From Bacteroidales bacterium UBA5226 (GTDB lineage: Bacteria; Bacteroidota; Bacteroidia; Bacteroidales; UBA932): a stretch of DNA of 64,000 nucleotides. The translations under genes and the position numbers were made by a program. Positions within the stretch are counted from its first letter, which is position 1. Each line of letters begins with the position of its first letter. The stretch lies in NCBI GenBank assembly GCA_002409325.1, contig DHUU01000014.1, positions 62,001 through 126,000 on the forward strand. The letters are read 5' to 3'. Positions 22,064 to 31,522 of this stretch are shown in pieces. The notes below the pieces were generated by a model, which made no database searches, had not been told where the DNA came from, and saw nothing but the letters and a program-made list of their open reading frames with translations.

Positions 22064-23037
22064 TCACAGGGGGCGTTTTTTGACGCGTCTTTGTTCCACC
22101 ACCTGAGCCTGACCCTCTCGGCAAAATTCCTGAGTGAATGCATGTGGCGCCCTACCCTGTCGGGATACATGTCCTTGATGGTGATCAGGATACCGGTTTC
22201 TTCCACCCCCCCGAAATGCTCGTTAAGCGTAGTGCCAAAAACACGCATGTTGGGAGAAACTCTCATGTAAGAGTTGATCAGCGGAGGTATCCTTTCCCCG
22301 TATGCCCGGATTTCACGGACCAGGGTCTTATAATCTTCATCATAATTACCGGACCGGAAAAGATCCATATAATAAGGATTACACGCGTTATAATCCAGAG
22401 GTTTAATGGCACTTGCCAGCGCTTGGGAATCGGGAAAATGCTTATTTAAAAAATACAGCAGGCAATTCCTGGCCTGTTGGTTATAAGTACGGTACATGGT
22501 CACTTTTCCAAAAAAATAGCGCATGCACGGATAACGTACAATCAGGGCTCCCAAACCGTCCCATAAATTGTCCAGGGCATACAAACCGGAGCGGTTTTCG
22601 TTGGAATTCTGGTAATTGGGTTGTACAAACGACCTGCCCAGTTCAATGGTATAAGGGAGGTAATCGCTGATAAAGGAATCGGAAAAACTGAAAATGGGAT
22701 ACGTGGCCAGGTTCTGAGGTCTTATTCCCGCCCCGATGATATAACGGTATCCGCCCAGGATTTCTTTTTTTTGGGGATCCCACACCACCAGCTGCCTGTA
22801 GGGCGCCTCGGGGCTGACATCGTAGGGATCAATGTCCGAGGCAAGGCCCGTACCGCCTCCGGCTGCCCTGAATGCAATCTCGCGAAGACGTCCAACTTCC
22901 CTCATAGTGTTGGGAGCTTCATGGGCGTTAAAGTCATACAATTTGTTCTCTCCGCGGGAAGAATATCTGACAAAACGTTCCCTGTTCAGTTCTTCTTCCA
23001 ACAAATGCCTGGAGACAGGCGGAATGATTGGCTCCAT
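22060..23037 (-). CDS. GNAT-type N-acyltransferase (GlsB/OlsB-like)
   Basis: A 325-residue protein of the hemolysin/OlsB-like acyltransferase family. TMREVGRLREIAFRAAGGGTG (about 44-64) and YTIELGRSFVQPNYQ are the shared motifs. In Bacteroides the equivalent GlsB makes N-acyl glycine, the first step of glycine lipids, from acyl-ACP. The usual partner acyltransferase GlsA is not adjacent here. The ATG at 23037 is preferred over the frame start at 23061, which lies next to the -7 box at 23063-23070. Confidence 0.78.
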   Translation of the reverse strand: MEPIIPPVSRHLLEEELNRERFVRYSSRGENKLYDFNAHEAPNTMREVGRLREIAFRAAGGGTGLASDIDPYDVSPEAPYRQLVVWDPQKKEILGGYRYIIGAGIRPQNLATYPIFSFSDSFISDYLPYTIELGRSFVQPNYQNSNENRSGLYALDNLWDGLGALIVRYPCMRYFFGKVTMYRTYNQQARNCLLYFLNKHFPDSQALASAIKPLDYNACNPYYMDLFRSGNYDEDYKTLVREIRAYGERIPPLINSYMRVSPNMRVFGTTLNEHFGGVEETGILITIKDMYPDRVGRHMHSLRNFAERVRLRWWNKDASKNAPCD

Positions 23038-23062
23038 AAGTCGGGGACAAGTTTTATGCACA

Positions 23063-23070
23063 CAAAGTTA
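23063..23070 (-). promoter_or_regulatory. -7 box TAACTTTG of the GlsB-like gene
   Basis: TAnnTTTG match on the minus strand, 25 nt before the ATG at 23037. Confidence 0.55.
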
Positions 23071-23090
23071 TCAAAAAGAATGCAATTGTG

Positions 23091-23098
23091 TATCTTTG
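23091..23098 (+). promoter_or_regulatory. -7 box TATCTTTG of rpoN
   Basis: TAnnTTTG match 20 nt before the ATG at 23119, divergent from the GlsB-like promoter. Confidence 0.6.
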
Positions 23099-23118
23099 CA
23101 GCAAGCAACTGAATGTAA

Positions 23119-24531
23119 ATGTTATCTCAGTCACTACAACAAAGGCTGCAGCTCAAACAAAAGTTATCACCGCTGCAGATACAGACCATAAAGCTGTTGG
23201 AATTGCCAACGCTGGAACTGGATCAGAGGGTCAGGAAAGAACTCGAAGAGAATCCTGTATTGGAAACAAAAGAGGCCGAGGAAGAAACAGATAACAACAA
23301 AGAGTTATCCTTAAGTGATTACAGCTCACAGGACGATTCCATTCCTTCCTATAAATTATATGTCAACAACCAATCCCGGGATATTAAAAAGGAATTCCCC
23401 ACTTTTTCGGTTAGGGAAAGCTTTCACCAGCATCTGGAGGCCCAGCTGGGATTCCGCACACTTACAGACAAGGAACGGGACATTGCCATTTTCGTTATCG
23501 GGAGTCTGGACGATGACGGCTATCTGAGAAGGGATTTCGAAACCCTGAGTGACGACATGGCTTTTCGCCAGGGACTGAAAGCCGGCCCCGGAGAAATTGA
23601 ACAGGCCTTGTCTGTAATCCAGGAATTTGATCCTCCCGGCGTAGGAGCCCGAAACCTGCAGGAATGCCTGCTCATCCAGTTGCGCAACAAAGAGAAAAAA
23701 CCTTCTGTGGATACAGCGCGTGCCATCCTGGAAAAACATTTTGGTGAATTCACAAAAAAGCATTACGACAAGATCATCGCCCGGCTGGGTATTTCAGAAG
23801 AAGAGCTTAAGGACGCCATTGAGGAAATCCTGCGGCTGAATCCCAAGCCAGGCGGTAACGTTGACGACTCGTATACAGACCGCGCGCAGCAGGTCGTCCC
23901 GGATTTTATTCTCGAAATGAAGGACGGGGAACCCCTTTTAACGCTGCCCCGGTTTTCAGTCCCCGACCTTCGTATAAACAAACGGTATGCCGACATGCTC
24001 CTCAAGGCCGCCGGTCAGAGTTCAAGGGAAAGCAAGGAAGCCGCAACCTTTGTAAAACAGAAGCTGGATTCTGCCAAATGGTTTATTGAAGCCCTTAAGC
24101 AACGTCAACACACGCTGCTCAACACCATGAATGCCATCCTGGAATTCCAGAAAGAATACTTTGCAGAAGGGAATGAGACCAAGCTTAAGCCCATGGTACT
24201 CAAAAATATTGCCGAGAAAACCGGACTGGACATATCCACCATATCCAGGGTCGTTAATTCCAAGTACATTCAGACACACTTTGGCATTTATTCCCTTAAA
24301 TACTTTTTCTCCGAAGGTCTGATGACAGAATCCGGAGAAGAAGTTTCTACACGTGAAATCAAGAATATCCTGGCGCAAAGTATAGACCTGGAGGATAAAC
24401 GCAAACCGCTGACCGATGAAGAACTGGTTAGCTGCCTGAATGAAAAAGGATATAAGGTAGCCCGCAGAACAGTTGCCAAATACCGCGAACAGCTCAATAT
24501 CCCCATCGCCCGTCTGAGGAAACAGATCTGA
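23119..24531 (+). CDS. rpoN: RNA polymerase sigma-54 factor
   Basis: A 470-residue sigma-54. The Gln/Leu-rich region I (QRLQLKQKLSPLQIQTIKLLELP, cut here to its key elements LSPLQ and LLELP) is at the N-terminus, an acidic linker follows (about 55-80), then the core-binding region, and the RpoN box ARRTVAKYR (about 453-461) near the C-terminus. It directs transcription from -24/-12 promoters with enhancer-binding ATPases, none of which lies in this window. The next gene starts 1 nt after its stop. Confidence 0.96.
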   Translation: MLSQSLQQRLQLKQKLSPLQIQTIKLLELPTLELDQRVRKELEENPVLETKEAEEETDNNKELSLSDYSSQDDSIPSYKLYVNNQSRDIKKEFPTFSVRESFHQHLEAQLGFRTLTDKERDIAIFVIGSLDDDGYLRRDFETLSDDMAFRQGLKAGPGEIEQALSVIQEFDPPGVGARNLQECLLIQLRNKEKKPSVDTARAILEKHFGEFTKKHYDKIIARLGISEEELKDAIEEILRLNPKPGGNVDDSYTDRAQQVVPDFILEMKDGEPLLTLPRFSVPDLRINKRYADMLLKAAGQSSRESKEAATFVKQKLDSAKWFIEALKQRQHTLLNTMNAILEFQKEYFAEGNETKLKPMVLKNIAEKTGLDISTISRVVNSKYIQTHFGIYSLKYFFSEGLMTESGEEVSTREIKNILAQSIDLEDKRKPLTDEELVSCLNEKGYKVARRTVAKYREQLNIPIARLRKQI

Positions 24532-24532
24532 C

Positions 24533-26173
24533 ATGAAAACCCATCTTTTTACACTCATCTTAACAGGAATGACATTCATTGTTCCCGCCTCCTGCTCCTC
24601 ACGCAGACCGGTAGACCTGGTTGTTTACAATGCCAGGGCTTATACTGTAGACAGCTCCTTTGCCATATGCCAGGCTTTTGCAGTGGATGAAGGCGTTTTT
24701 GTGGCCACCGGTACCACAGAACATATCCGGGACCAGTTCAAAGGCCGCAGGGAAATCGACCTGGACGGGGCTCCGGTATACCCGGCTTTTAATGATGCCC
24801 ACAGCCATTTATTCCAGGTAGCGCAGGGACTGCGTTACGTTGACCTGCGGGGTGCCGCTTCTGTTGATGAAGTAATTGCCCGCCTGCAAAAACACTGTGA
24901 TCTGTACCATCCCGGTTTCCTGGTAGGAGATGGCTGGGACCAGACATTGTGGGAAGACAAAAACCTCCCGGATAATGAGAAACTGAGCAAGGCTTTCCCC
25001 AATATTCCGGTTTACCTGCGCAGGGTTGACTATCATGCCCTATGGGTAAATAATCTGGCCATAGAACGGGCAGGCTTGCACCCCAAAGATCCTTCCATCC
25101 CCAGGGGAGAAGCCCTGATGACCGCCTCGGGCCTCTTTACCGGTATATTCCTGGAGAATACCTGTGAACGGATCAACGCAACCATACCCCCCATGAATGA
25201 CCTGGAATTGGCAGCATGCATCCTAGAGGCACAGGACCTTTGCTTTTCCTCTGGTCTGGGCTCTGTAACAGATGCAGGATTGTCCCTGAGTCGTATTCAA
25301 TTACTGGATTCGCTACAGAAAACGGGCAGTCTCAGACTCCGGACCGATATCTGGATGGACCCTTCCGAAGAAAATTTCTCACACTTTGCACGTCCCTACC
25401 GCTCCGAAAGGGTAGATGTGAGTGCCGTAAAATTATATATAGACGGAGCCCTGGGATCAAGCGGGGCCCTGCTATATGAACCCTATTCGGACAATCCCGG
25501 CAACACGGGAATCCAGGTAATCACAGACGCTGCTTTTATGGCAAACTGCCAAAAGGCTCATGATAGGGGGTTTCAGGTAGCTACCCATGCCATTGGAGAC
25601 AAAGGCGTGGGAAAAGTACTGGATTTTTACGCCCAGTTTCTTGAACCGGGCAATGACCTGCGCTGGCGCATAGAACATGCGCAGGTTGTGGCACCCGACG
25701 ATTTCAAACGCTTTGGTGCGCTTAACATTGTTCCTTCTGTGCAGCCCACACACGCCACTTCCGACATGAGATGGGCTGCCGCGCGTCTTGGTCCTCATAG
25801 GGTAAAAGGCGCCTACGCCTTCCGGGACCTGATCTGTGCTTCCGGCTGGGCACCCTTTGGCACCGATGCCCCTGTGGAAAGCATAAACCCGCTTTATACC
25901 TTTTTTGCTGCCATTTCAAGAATGGACCGTAATTTCAGCCCAAAGGGCGGCTGGCAGATTGAAAATGCCGTCTCCCGGGAAAACACCCTCAGGGGAATGA
26001 CCATCTGGGCTGCCCGGGGATCGTTCCGGGAAAAAGAAAAAGGATCCCTGGAGCCCGGTAAATGGGCAGATTTTGTAGTATGGAGTGACGATCTGATGAC
26101 CCTGCCGGCAGAAGAGATTCCCGGGACAGTATGCAGCATGACATTTATCGCAGGGGAACAGGTTTATCCCTGA
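24533..26173 (+). CDS. YtcJ-like amidohydrolase lipoprotein
   Basis: A 546-residue metal-dependent amidohydrolase (Amidohydro_3 family). Metal ligands are NDAHSHLFQ near residue 90 (HxH), His in ATHAIGDKG, His in IEHAQVV and Asp in FGTDAPVE. The N-terminus looks like a lipoprotein signal (PASCSS, Cys21), suggesting membrane anchoring. Substrates of YtcJ-like enzymes are mostly unknown. It follows rpoN directly and is convergent with upp, with 1 nt between the stop codons. Confidence 0.87.
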   Translation: MKTHLFTLILTGMTFIVPASCSSRRPVDLVVYNARAYTVDSSFAICQAFAVDEGVFVATGTTEHIRDQFKGRREIDLDGAPVYPAFNDAHSHLFQVAQGLRYVDLRGAASVDEVIARLQKHCDLYHPGFLVGDGWDQTLWEDKNLPDNEKLSKAFPNIPVYLRRVDYHALWVNNLAIERAGLHPKDPSIPRGEALMTASGLFTGIFLENTCERINATIPPMNDLELAACILEAQDLCFSSGLGSVTDAGLSLSRIQLLDSLQKTGSLRLRTDIWMDPSEENFSHFARPYRSERVDVSAVKLYIDGALGSSGALLYEPYSDNPGNTGIQVITDAAFMANCQKAHDRGFQVATHAIGDKGVGKVLDFYAQFLEPGNDLRWRIEHAQVVAPDDFKRFGALNIVPSVQPTHATSDMRWAAARLGPHRVKGAYAFRDLICASGWAPFGTDAPVESINPLYTFFAAISRMDRNFSPKGGWQIENAVSRENTLRGMTIWAARGSFREKEKGSLEPGKWADFVVWSDDLMTLPAEEIPGTVCSMTFIAGEQVYP

Positions 26174-26174
26174 T

Positions 26175-26828
26175 TTATTTTTCGCCGTAAGCCAGGTCTC
26201 CGGCATCTCCCAGGCCCGGAACTATATAAGATTTGGTAGTCAGTTCCTCGTCAATGGCCCCCAGCCAGATTGTTATGCCCTTTTGCGGCAGTTTCCGGCA
26301 TAGGTACTCGTGTCCTTCCCGGGAAGCAATGGGAGATACTATGTGGCAGTGTTTGGGCGTTCCTTTCTGCTGAACCAGTTCCTGATACGTCAACAGGATG
26401 GTAGAACCTGTGGCCAGCATGGGATCCGAAAGAATCAGCACCTTCCCGTCAAGGGAAGGACTGGTCAGGTATTCAAGCTGTATGTTGAATTTATAATTTC
26501 TGCCGTATTTGCGGTACGCAGCTATAAACGCATTCTGGGCATTATCAAACATTTTCAGCATTCCCTCATGAATTGGCAATCCCGCGCGCAGTACGGTTGC
26601 CAGGACAACCTGGTCGTTCAGGACCCTGCTTTTAGCGATCCCCAAAGGGGTTTGCACCTCTTCTTCCCTGTAGGAAAGTGTTTTGCTAATCTCATAGGCA
26701 AACATGTAACCCAGGCGTTCCAGGTTGTAACGGAATCTCATGGAATCTTTTTGAATGTTTACATCACGCAATTGTGCCAGAACGACATTGAAAAAGGAGT
26801 CCTTTTCCGTAAGAATATGCGTTATCAT
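26175..26828 (-). CDS. upp: Uracil phosphoribosyltransferase
   Basis: A 217-residue pyrimidine-salvage enzyme converting uracil and PRPP to UMP. The PRPP loop is LILSDPMLATGSTI and the uracil-binding C-terminus reads YIVPGLGDAGDLAYG. The ATG at 26828 is chosen because the -7 box TACCTTTG (26846-26853) lies 17 nt before it; the longer frame to 26891 would pass through the promoter into radC. Confidence 0.95.
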   Translation of the reverse strand: MITHILTEKDSFFNVVLAQLRDVNIQKDSMRFRYNLERLGYMFAYEISKTLSYREEEVQTPLGIAKSRVLNDQVVLATVLRAGLPIHEGMLKMFDNAQNAFIAAYRKYGRNYKFNIQLEYLTSPSLDGKVLILSDPMLATGSTILLTYQELVQQKGTPKHCHIVSPIASREGHEYLCRKLPQKGITIWLGAIDEELTTKSYIVPGLGDAGDLAYGEK

Positions 26829-26845
26829 AAGGGGATTATTTTTGT

Positions 26846-26853
26846 CAAAGGTA
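26846..26853 (-). promoter_or_regulatory. -7 box TACCTTTG of upp
   Basis: TAnnTTTG match on the minus strand in the short gap after radC. Confidence 0.6.
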
Positions 26854-26868
26854 CAAAAGTCCCCGGAA

Positions 26869-27555
26869 TTACAAGAGTCCTTCCTCGGCAAAACTGAAGT
26901 ACCCGTTCCCCCCTATTACAATGTGATCTATCAGATGAAGGTCCACCATCCTGGCCGCTTCTTTCAGGGTTTGGGTCAGGATTTTGTCCTGACGGCCGGG
27001 CTTGTTGCTGCCCGAAGGGTGGTTGTGAACCAGGATCAGCTCACAGGAAAGTTTGTCCAGGGCCTTTTTAAGGATCATCCTTACATCCACTATGGTCGCG
27101 TTCAGGCCCCCGCTGCTGATCTGTTCTTTTCCAATGAGTTTCCTCCCTCCGTCAAAGAACAGCACCCAGCACGTTTCGTGCGTAAGGTCCCTGAGCATGG
27201 GAATCATGATCTGGGCCACTTCACCGGCCGAGGTAATGGAGCTGGGCCTTTCAACCGGCAACTGCGCCCTTCTTCCCAGCTCAAAAGCAGCGCAAAGTGT
27301 CACTGCTTTGGTAGTGCCGATACCCTTGATCCTGGTCATTTTTTCCACCGGAGAACGCACCAGCTCATACAATTGGTTTCCATGCCCGGCTAAAAGGTTC
27401 CTGGCCAGATCCAAAACATTTGCCTTGCCGGTACCCGTTCTCAGGAGGATCGCCAGCAACTCGGCGTTTGTAAGTGACGCCGGACCATTGTCCATAAGTC
27501 TTTCCCTTGGCCTTTCCTCTTTTGCCCAATCTGTGATCTTCAAATTCCCTTCCAT
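26869..27555 (-). CDS. radC: RadC-family JAB-domain protein
   Basis: A 228-residue RadC homologue: N-terminal helix-hairpin-helix part (LLRTGTGKAN, IKGIGTTKA) and C-terminal JAMM metallo-domain with HNHPSGSNKPGRQD and an upstream Glu in IGKEQIS. The family was once linked to DNA repair, but its true role is unclear. The ATG at 27555 is only 12 nt downstream of the S20 terminator, so a short or leaderless transcript is likely (a CATTTTTG near-match precedes it). Confidence 0.9.
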   Translation of the reverse strand: MEGNLKITDWAKEERPRERLMDNGPASLTNAELLAILLRTGTGKANVLDLARNLLAGHGNQLYELVRSPVEKMTRIKGIGTTKAVTLCAAFELGRRAQLPVERPSSITSAGEVAQIMIPMLRDLTHETCWVLFFDGGRKLIGKEQISSGGLNATIVDVRMILKKALDKLSCELILVHNHPSGSNKPGRQDKILTQTLKEAARMVDLHLIDHIVIGGNGYFSFAEEGLL

Positions 27556-27567
27556 GCTAAAAACAAA

Positions 27568-27594
27568 AATGCTTTCCAAAAATTGGAAAGCATT
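27568..27594 (-). terminator. Terminator after rpsT
   Basis: A 12-bp perfect stem (AATGCTTTCCAA and complement, 3-nt loop) between rpsT and radC, followed on the minus strand by a TTTTTGTTTTT tract. Confidence 0.75.
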
Positions 27595-27622
27595 CCGTAA
27601 AAATCAGGACAAAAAGGGTAAA

Positions 27623-27877
27623 TCAGGCCAGTTTGTTTACATAAGCATTCAGGCCACTCTTCAGGTTGCTGGCCTTATTATCATGGATAACATTGATCTT
27701 GGCCAATTTGTCTATCATAGAGAACACCTCGGGCAACATGGCAACGGCCGTTGCTTTATCTGTGGTGTTACGAACGGCTTTGATAGCGTTACGTGTTGTC
27801 CGGGCATAATACCTGTTGTGAAGACGTCTTTTAATATTCTGACGGTCGCGTTTTTCTGCTGATGCGTGATGTGCCAT
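27623..27877 (-). CDS. rpsT: 30S ribosomal protein S20
   Basis: An 84-residue basic helical protein with the S20 pattern: MAHHASAEKRDRQNIKRR, then RNAIKAVRNTTDKA and the C-terminal IHDNKASNLKSGLN. It binds 16S rRNA early in 30S assembly. It starts 20 nt after tRNA-Glu on the same strand, with no promoter between them, so the two are co-transcribed. Confidence 0.95.
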   Translation of the reverse strand: MAHHASAEKRDRQNIKRRLHNRYYARTTRNAIKAVRNTTDKATAVAMLPEVFSMIDKLAKINVIHDNKASNLKSGLNAYVNKLA

Positions 27878-27897
27878 TGTTCTTGTTTATAGTTTTG

Positions 27898-27969
27898 TAG
27901 CCAGTAGGGGAATCGAACCCCTATTGCAAGAATGAAAATCTTGAGTCCTAACCGTTAGACGAACTGGCC
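27898..27969 (-). tRNA. tRNA-Glu (anticodon TTC)
   Basis: A 72-nt tRNA on the minus strand: acceptor GGCCAGT with ACTGGCT, anticodon loop TTTTCAT closed by CAAGA/TCTTG, T arm AGGGG-TTCGATT-CCCCT, discriminator A. It is the first gene of a tRNA-Glu-rpsT transcript. Confidence 0.95.
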
Positions 27970-27981
27970 AATTTGGGAGCG

Positions 27982-27989
27982 CAAAGGTA
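27982..27989 (-). promoter_or_regulatory. -7 box TACCTTTG of the tRNA-Glu-rpsT unit
   Basis: TAnnTTTG match on the minus strand, 12 nt upstream of the mature tRNA 5' end. Confidence 0.6.
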
Positions 27990-28017
27990 TAACGAATTTT
28001 CTTTCCCACAAATTATT

Positions 28018-29004
28018 TTATTCATTTTGCCATTGGAAGGAGTAGATGATAGACTCTACTTGTCGTAAATAATTGCGCTTGGGATACTTTGGTGCATAAA
28101 CGAAAGCTTCCAGAACAATAATATTCTGATTTGCTTTATCGTAGAAGCAATGAGAGACAAAAGGCCCTCCCATAAAATCGTTTTTCACATCCCATAATCC
28201 GCGGATTTCCACAAATTGGCGGTTGTTGTAATTGACCCACCGGTAAGATGGTTCTATAAGGCTGTTGGTTGTCATATAGGTATTGTCCAGAGGTCCGGGC
28301 ACTTCTTTTTCAAGTTTCAGATTTCGTTCTGCAAGGATCCGGGACAAGGTAAGGTCTTCTTCGTTCCTGTAGGGATATGTATATATAAAAATCCCTTGCG
28401 TTGTATAGGTCGTCTCGTAAGCTATCCATGTAAAATTGTCGGTACGTTTCTTAATTCTGTAACCGGTAGGGAAAAAAGGAGATCCTCCAAGCATTTTTGT
28501 CACATAATCCCGGATGTTTTTTTCTTCAAATTTTTTGGAATTTTGTATCACCCTGTTTCTTTCTGCCTGTTCCATGGCATTGAGGAGCAGATCGCTGTTG
28601 CTGTCAATGCACTCCCGGATGCTTTCCGCATTGGGACCTGACAGCGTGACCACAATCTGCGGAGCTGCCCAGATGTCTTTTTGAATGACCATTGTGGACT
28701 CAGTAAGTTCGGGATTGGTGTTGCATATAATTATGTTGCGATGTACCTGAAAGATGGTGGAAAAGGCGTTTTCATTAATGGTGAACAGGGAGAAAAGGGG
28801 TTCTTGCTGGGGCAGGAAAGGAAAATCAACAGCCAGTATGGAGCGCAAAGACTGTCCGGGGCCGGACTCCCATATGTTTTTATTCATAACCACCAGAATT
28901 TCTCCTGCTTTTCCGCTGACATTCTGTTTCATCTGCGGACCGTCTGTACAGGCTGTTGCCATTATAGCAATGCATCCGGTAATAAGTAATGATTTAATCT
29001 TCAT
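28018..29004 (-). CDS. DUF4837-family lipoprotein
   Basis: A 328-residue lipoprotein (lipobox ATAC, Cys19) of the Bacteroidetes family DUF4837. Recognisable parts are GKAGEILVVMNKNIWES after the anchor and EIRGLWDVKNDFMGGPFVSH in the C-terminal half. Function unknown. It is last in the operon M23-dxr-rseP-DUF4837, which links it loosely to envelope maintenance. Confidence 0.82.
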   Translation of the reverse strand: MKIKSLLITGCIAIMATACTDGPQMKQNVSGKAGEILVVMNKNIWESGPGQSLRSILAVDFPFLPQQEPLFSLFTINENAFSTIFQVHRNIIICNTNPELTESTMVIQKDIWAAPQIVVTLSGPNAESIRECIDSNSDLLLNAMEQAERNRVIQNSKKFEEKNIRDYVTKMLGGSPFFPTGYRIKKRTDNFTWIAYETTYTTQGIFIYTYPYRNEEDLTLSRILAERNLKLEKEVPGPLDNTYMTTNSLIEPSYRWVNYNNRQFVEIRGLWDVKNDFMGGPFVSHCFYDKANQNIIVLEAFVYAPKYPKRNYLRQVESIIYSFQWQNE

Positions 29005-29024
29005 ATCTGTTTTCCTTGATTGTG

Positions 29025-30353
29025 TCAGGTAAATAATCTAAAAATGTCATTGCCGAAAGCCAGGAACACAAGCCCAAGCAGCAGTATCATGCCCACGATC
29101 TGGGAATATTCCAGGAATTTGTCGGAGGGCTTTCTCCTGGTAATCATCTCGTACAGCACGATAACCAAGTGACCACCGTCCAGTGCGGGTATGGGCAGCA
29201 AATTCAGGATGGCAAGCATGATGGAGAGCCAGGCGGTAATGTTCCAGAAGATTTCCCAGTTCCATGATCCGGGGAAGATACTCCCTATAGCAATGAAACT
29301 TCCCACAGATTTATACGCCTTGGTTTTGGGTGTGAATATCAATCCCAGCTCTTGTATGTAATTGGCACCCGTTTGATATGCTTTCTTAATCCCAGCGGGA
29401 AAGGCACTGAAAAAAGAATACTCTTTTACAGTGGCCGGTATGAATTCCAGGGGGTTGGTCACCCCCACCACGAGCATGCCCTGTTTGTTCACCTTCAGGG
29501 GGATTTGCATGACCGTGAGGTTTCTTTGCACACCGGCATATACAATCCCTTCGCTGTGTTGTGCCAGGATTTGCCGGGCATCCTGGATGGCAGGGGTTGG
29601 AATGTCGTTCAAGCTCACTATCCTGTCACCGGCCATCAATCCCGAGGCCACATTGAGCGAAGTGTCCGGTACAGAAGAAACCACAAAAGGATAGCGCAAC
29701 GCAAACATATCCCTTGCACTCAGCATTTGGGCAATCAAGTTCTGATCAAAGTTAAAACGGACAGTATCGGCGCCTCTGAGTACCGTGATCACGGCGGGCC
29801 TTGTCCTTATAAGGTCAACCTGTAACGTATGAAAGGGTACATCGTCCACTACACGGTCATCAAAAGCAAGGATCCTGTCTCCGTCTTGAAATCCTATCTC
29901 GCGGGCCAGGGAGCTGCATTGTATACCATAGGCCGCATCTTCGGTGCGGATATATTCCTCCCCCCAGGTAAAGAGAATGAGCCCGTAGAGGATAATGGCC
30001 AGTATCATGTTAAAGAGTACACCTCCAAACATAACAAAGAAACGTTGCCAGGCCGGTTTGCTGCGGAATTCCCATGGTTTGGGGTCCTCTTTCATCTGGT
30101 TTTTGTCCATGGACTCATCAATCATTCCGGATATTTTGCAATACCCTCCAAGAGGCAGCCATCCAATCCCGTATTCGGTATGGGAATTCTTTGGTTTGAA
30201 TTTCACCAGGCTAAACCACGGATCAAAAAAAAGGTAAAACTTATCCACCCGTATCTTGAAAAGCCGGGCAAAAAGAAAATGCCCCGATTCGTGTACAAGA
30301 ACCAAAAAAGACAAAGCCAGGATCACCTGGACGATTTTTATCAATACTTCCAT
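29025..30353 (-). CDS. rseP: Site-2 protease RseP
   Basis: A 442-residue intramembrane zinc protease. HESGH at residues 21-25 (LVLVHESGHFLFAR) and LLPIPALDGGHL near residue 390 supply the zinc ligands. Two PDZ-like regions lie between (IGFQDGDRILAF; GLMAGDRIVSLND). Four membrane segments fit the family. It cleaves membrane anti-sigma factors or leftover signal peptides. It lies 4 nt downstream of dxr. Confidence 0.95.
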   Translation of the reverse strand: MEVLIKIVQVILALSFLVLVHESGHFLFARLFKIRVDKFYLFFDPWFSLVKFKPKNSHTEYGIGWLPLGGYCKISGMIDESMDKNQMKEDPKPWEFRSKPAWQRFFVMFGGVLFNMILAIILYGLILFTWGEEYIRTEDAAYGIQCSSLAREIGFQDGDRILAFDDRVVDDVPFHTLQVDLIRTRPAVITVLRGADTVRFNFDQNLIAQMLSARDMFALRYPFVVSSVPDTSLNVASGLMAGDRIVSLNDIPTPAIQDARQILAQHSEGIVYAGVQRNLTVMQIPLKVNKQGMLVVGVTNPLEFIPATVKEYSFFSAFPAGIKKAYQTGANYIQELGLIFTPKTKAYKSVGSFIAIGSIFPGSWNWEIFWNITAWLSIMLAILNLLPIPALDGGHLVIVLYEMITRRKPSDKFLEYSQIVGMILLLGLVFLAFGNDIFRLFT

Positions 30354-30357
30354 ATAA

Positions 30358-31521
30358 TCAACAACTTGCCAACAAAATTTGTGCCACCCTCTGAGCTTCC
30401 TGGTGCGTGTCCTTCAATTCAGATAATGTGGGATCAGCCATAAAAGAGACTTTTTCCAGGGTTCGCGAGATCAGTTTTGGTATAGAATTGAATTTCAGGC
30501 TTTCATTTAAAAAAGCATCTACGGCTACTTCGTTTGCCGCATTAAGGGCACAGGGAATGTTGCCGCCTTTTTTCATGGCCTGATAGGCCATTCCAAGGCA
30601 AGGGAACCTCTCTTCCGGCGGTTTGTGAAATTCCATGGAGCGGAAATGAGAAAGGTCCATTCTGCGTGCCTCGGGGTAATCCAGACGACGCGGATAAGAC
30701 AACGCGTAGAGAATCGGCAGGTGCATATCGGGGCAGCTCATCTGGGCTTTGATTGTACCGTCCGAAAACTGAACCATGGAATGAATCAGGGACTGGGGAT
30801 GGATCATTACCTCTATCCTGGACAGGGGTTGTCCAAAAAGCCAGAAAGCCTCTATCACCTCCAGGCCTTTGTTCATCAGGGTGGCCGAGTCTACAGTGAC
30901 CTTTTCCCCCATATTCCAGGTGGGATGGTCCAGTGCCTCTGCTTTAGTTATGGATTCCAACTCCTGAGAACTGTGCCTGAAGAAAGGACCTCCCGAGGCT
31001 GTTAGAATAATTTTTTCTATGGGGCCCTGTTCTCCCCGTAAACATTGGAAAATTGCGGAATGTTCACTATCCACCGGTAAAATGGATCCCTTACCCGCTG
31101 CCGCTTCCCGCATAACCAGGTGACCTCCTGCCACCAGGCTTTCCTTATTTGCCAGGGCTAATGTCTTGTTGTTTTTTAGAGCGGCAAGGGAAGGCTCGAG
31201 CCCCACGAACCCGACCAGCGCATTTAAAACAAGGTCTATAGAATCCCAGGCCAGCACCTCGGCTATGGAGTCGTTTCCATACAAAACCTGTACAGGAGTT
31301 TCCTTCAAGGCATCCCTGGCCGTCTGCCAGGCATCCCTGCAGGTAACCACCACGGCCTCCGGCAGGAACTCCAGGGCCTGCCGGATCAACAAATCAGAAG
31401 ACCTGCGGGCGGTTAGTACCTGTGCCTTAAAAAGTCCGGGATACCTGCGAATCACGTCCAGGGCCTGAATTCCGATCGAACCCGTTGAACCCAGAACAGC
31501 TATGCGTTTTTGGTAAGCCAT
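30358..31521 (-). CDS. dxr: 1-deoxy-D-xylulose 5-phosphate reductoisomerase
   Basis: A 387-residue MEP-pathway enzyme making 2-C-methyl-D-erythritol 4-phosphate from DXP with NADPH. The N-terminal Rossmann motif is VLGSTGSIGIQAL. The metal/substrate segment is PVDSEHSAIFQCL, and ASGGPFF and NKGLEVIEAFWLF follow. It gives isoprenoid precursors. It begins 1 nt after the M23 gene's stop. Confidence 0.96.
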   Translation of the reverse strand: MAYQKRIAVLGSTGSIGIQALDVIRRYPGLFKAQVLTARRSSDLLIRQALEFLPEAVVVTCRDAWQTARDALKETPVQVLYGNDSIAEVLAWDSIDLVLNALVGFVGLEPSLAALKNNKTLALANKESLVAGGHLVMREAAAGKGSILPVDSEHSAIFQCLRGEQGPIEKIILTASGGPFFRHSSQELESITKAEALDHPTWNMGEKVTVDSATLMNKGLEVIEAFWLFGQPLSRIEVMIHPQSLIHSMVQFSDGTIKAQMSCPDMHLPILYALSYPRRLDYPEARRMDLSHFRSMEFHKPPEERFPCLGMAYQAMKKGGNIPCALNAANEVAVDAFLNESLKFNSIPKLISRTLEKVSFMADPTLSELKDTHQEAQRVAQILLASC

Positions 31522-31522
31522 A

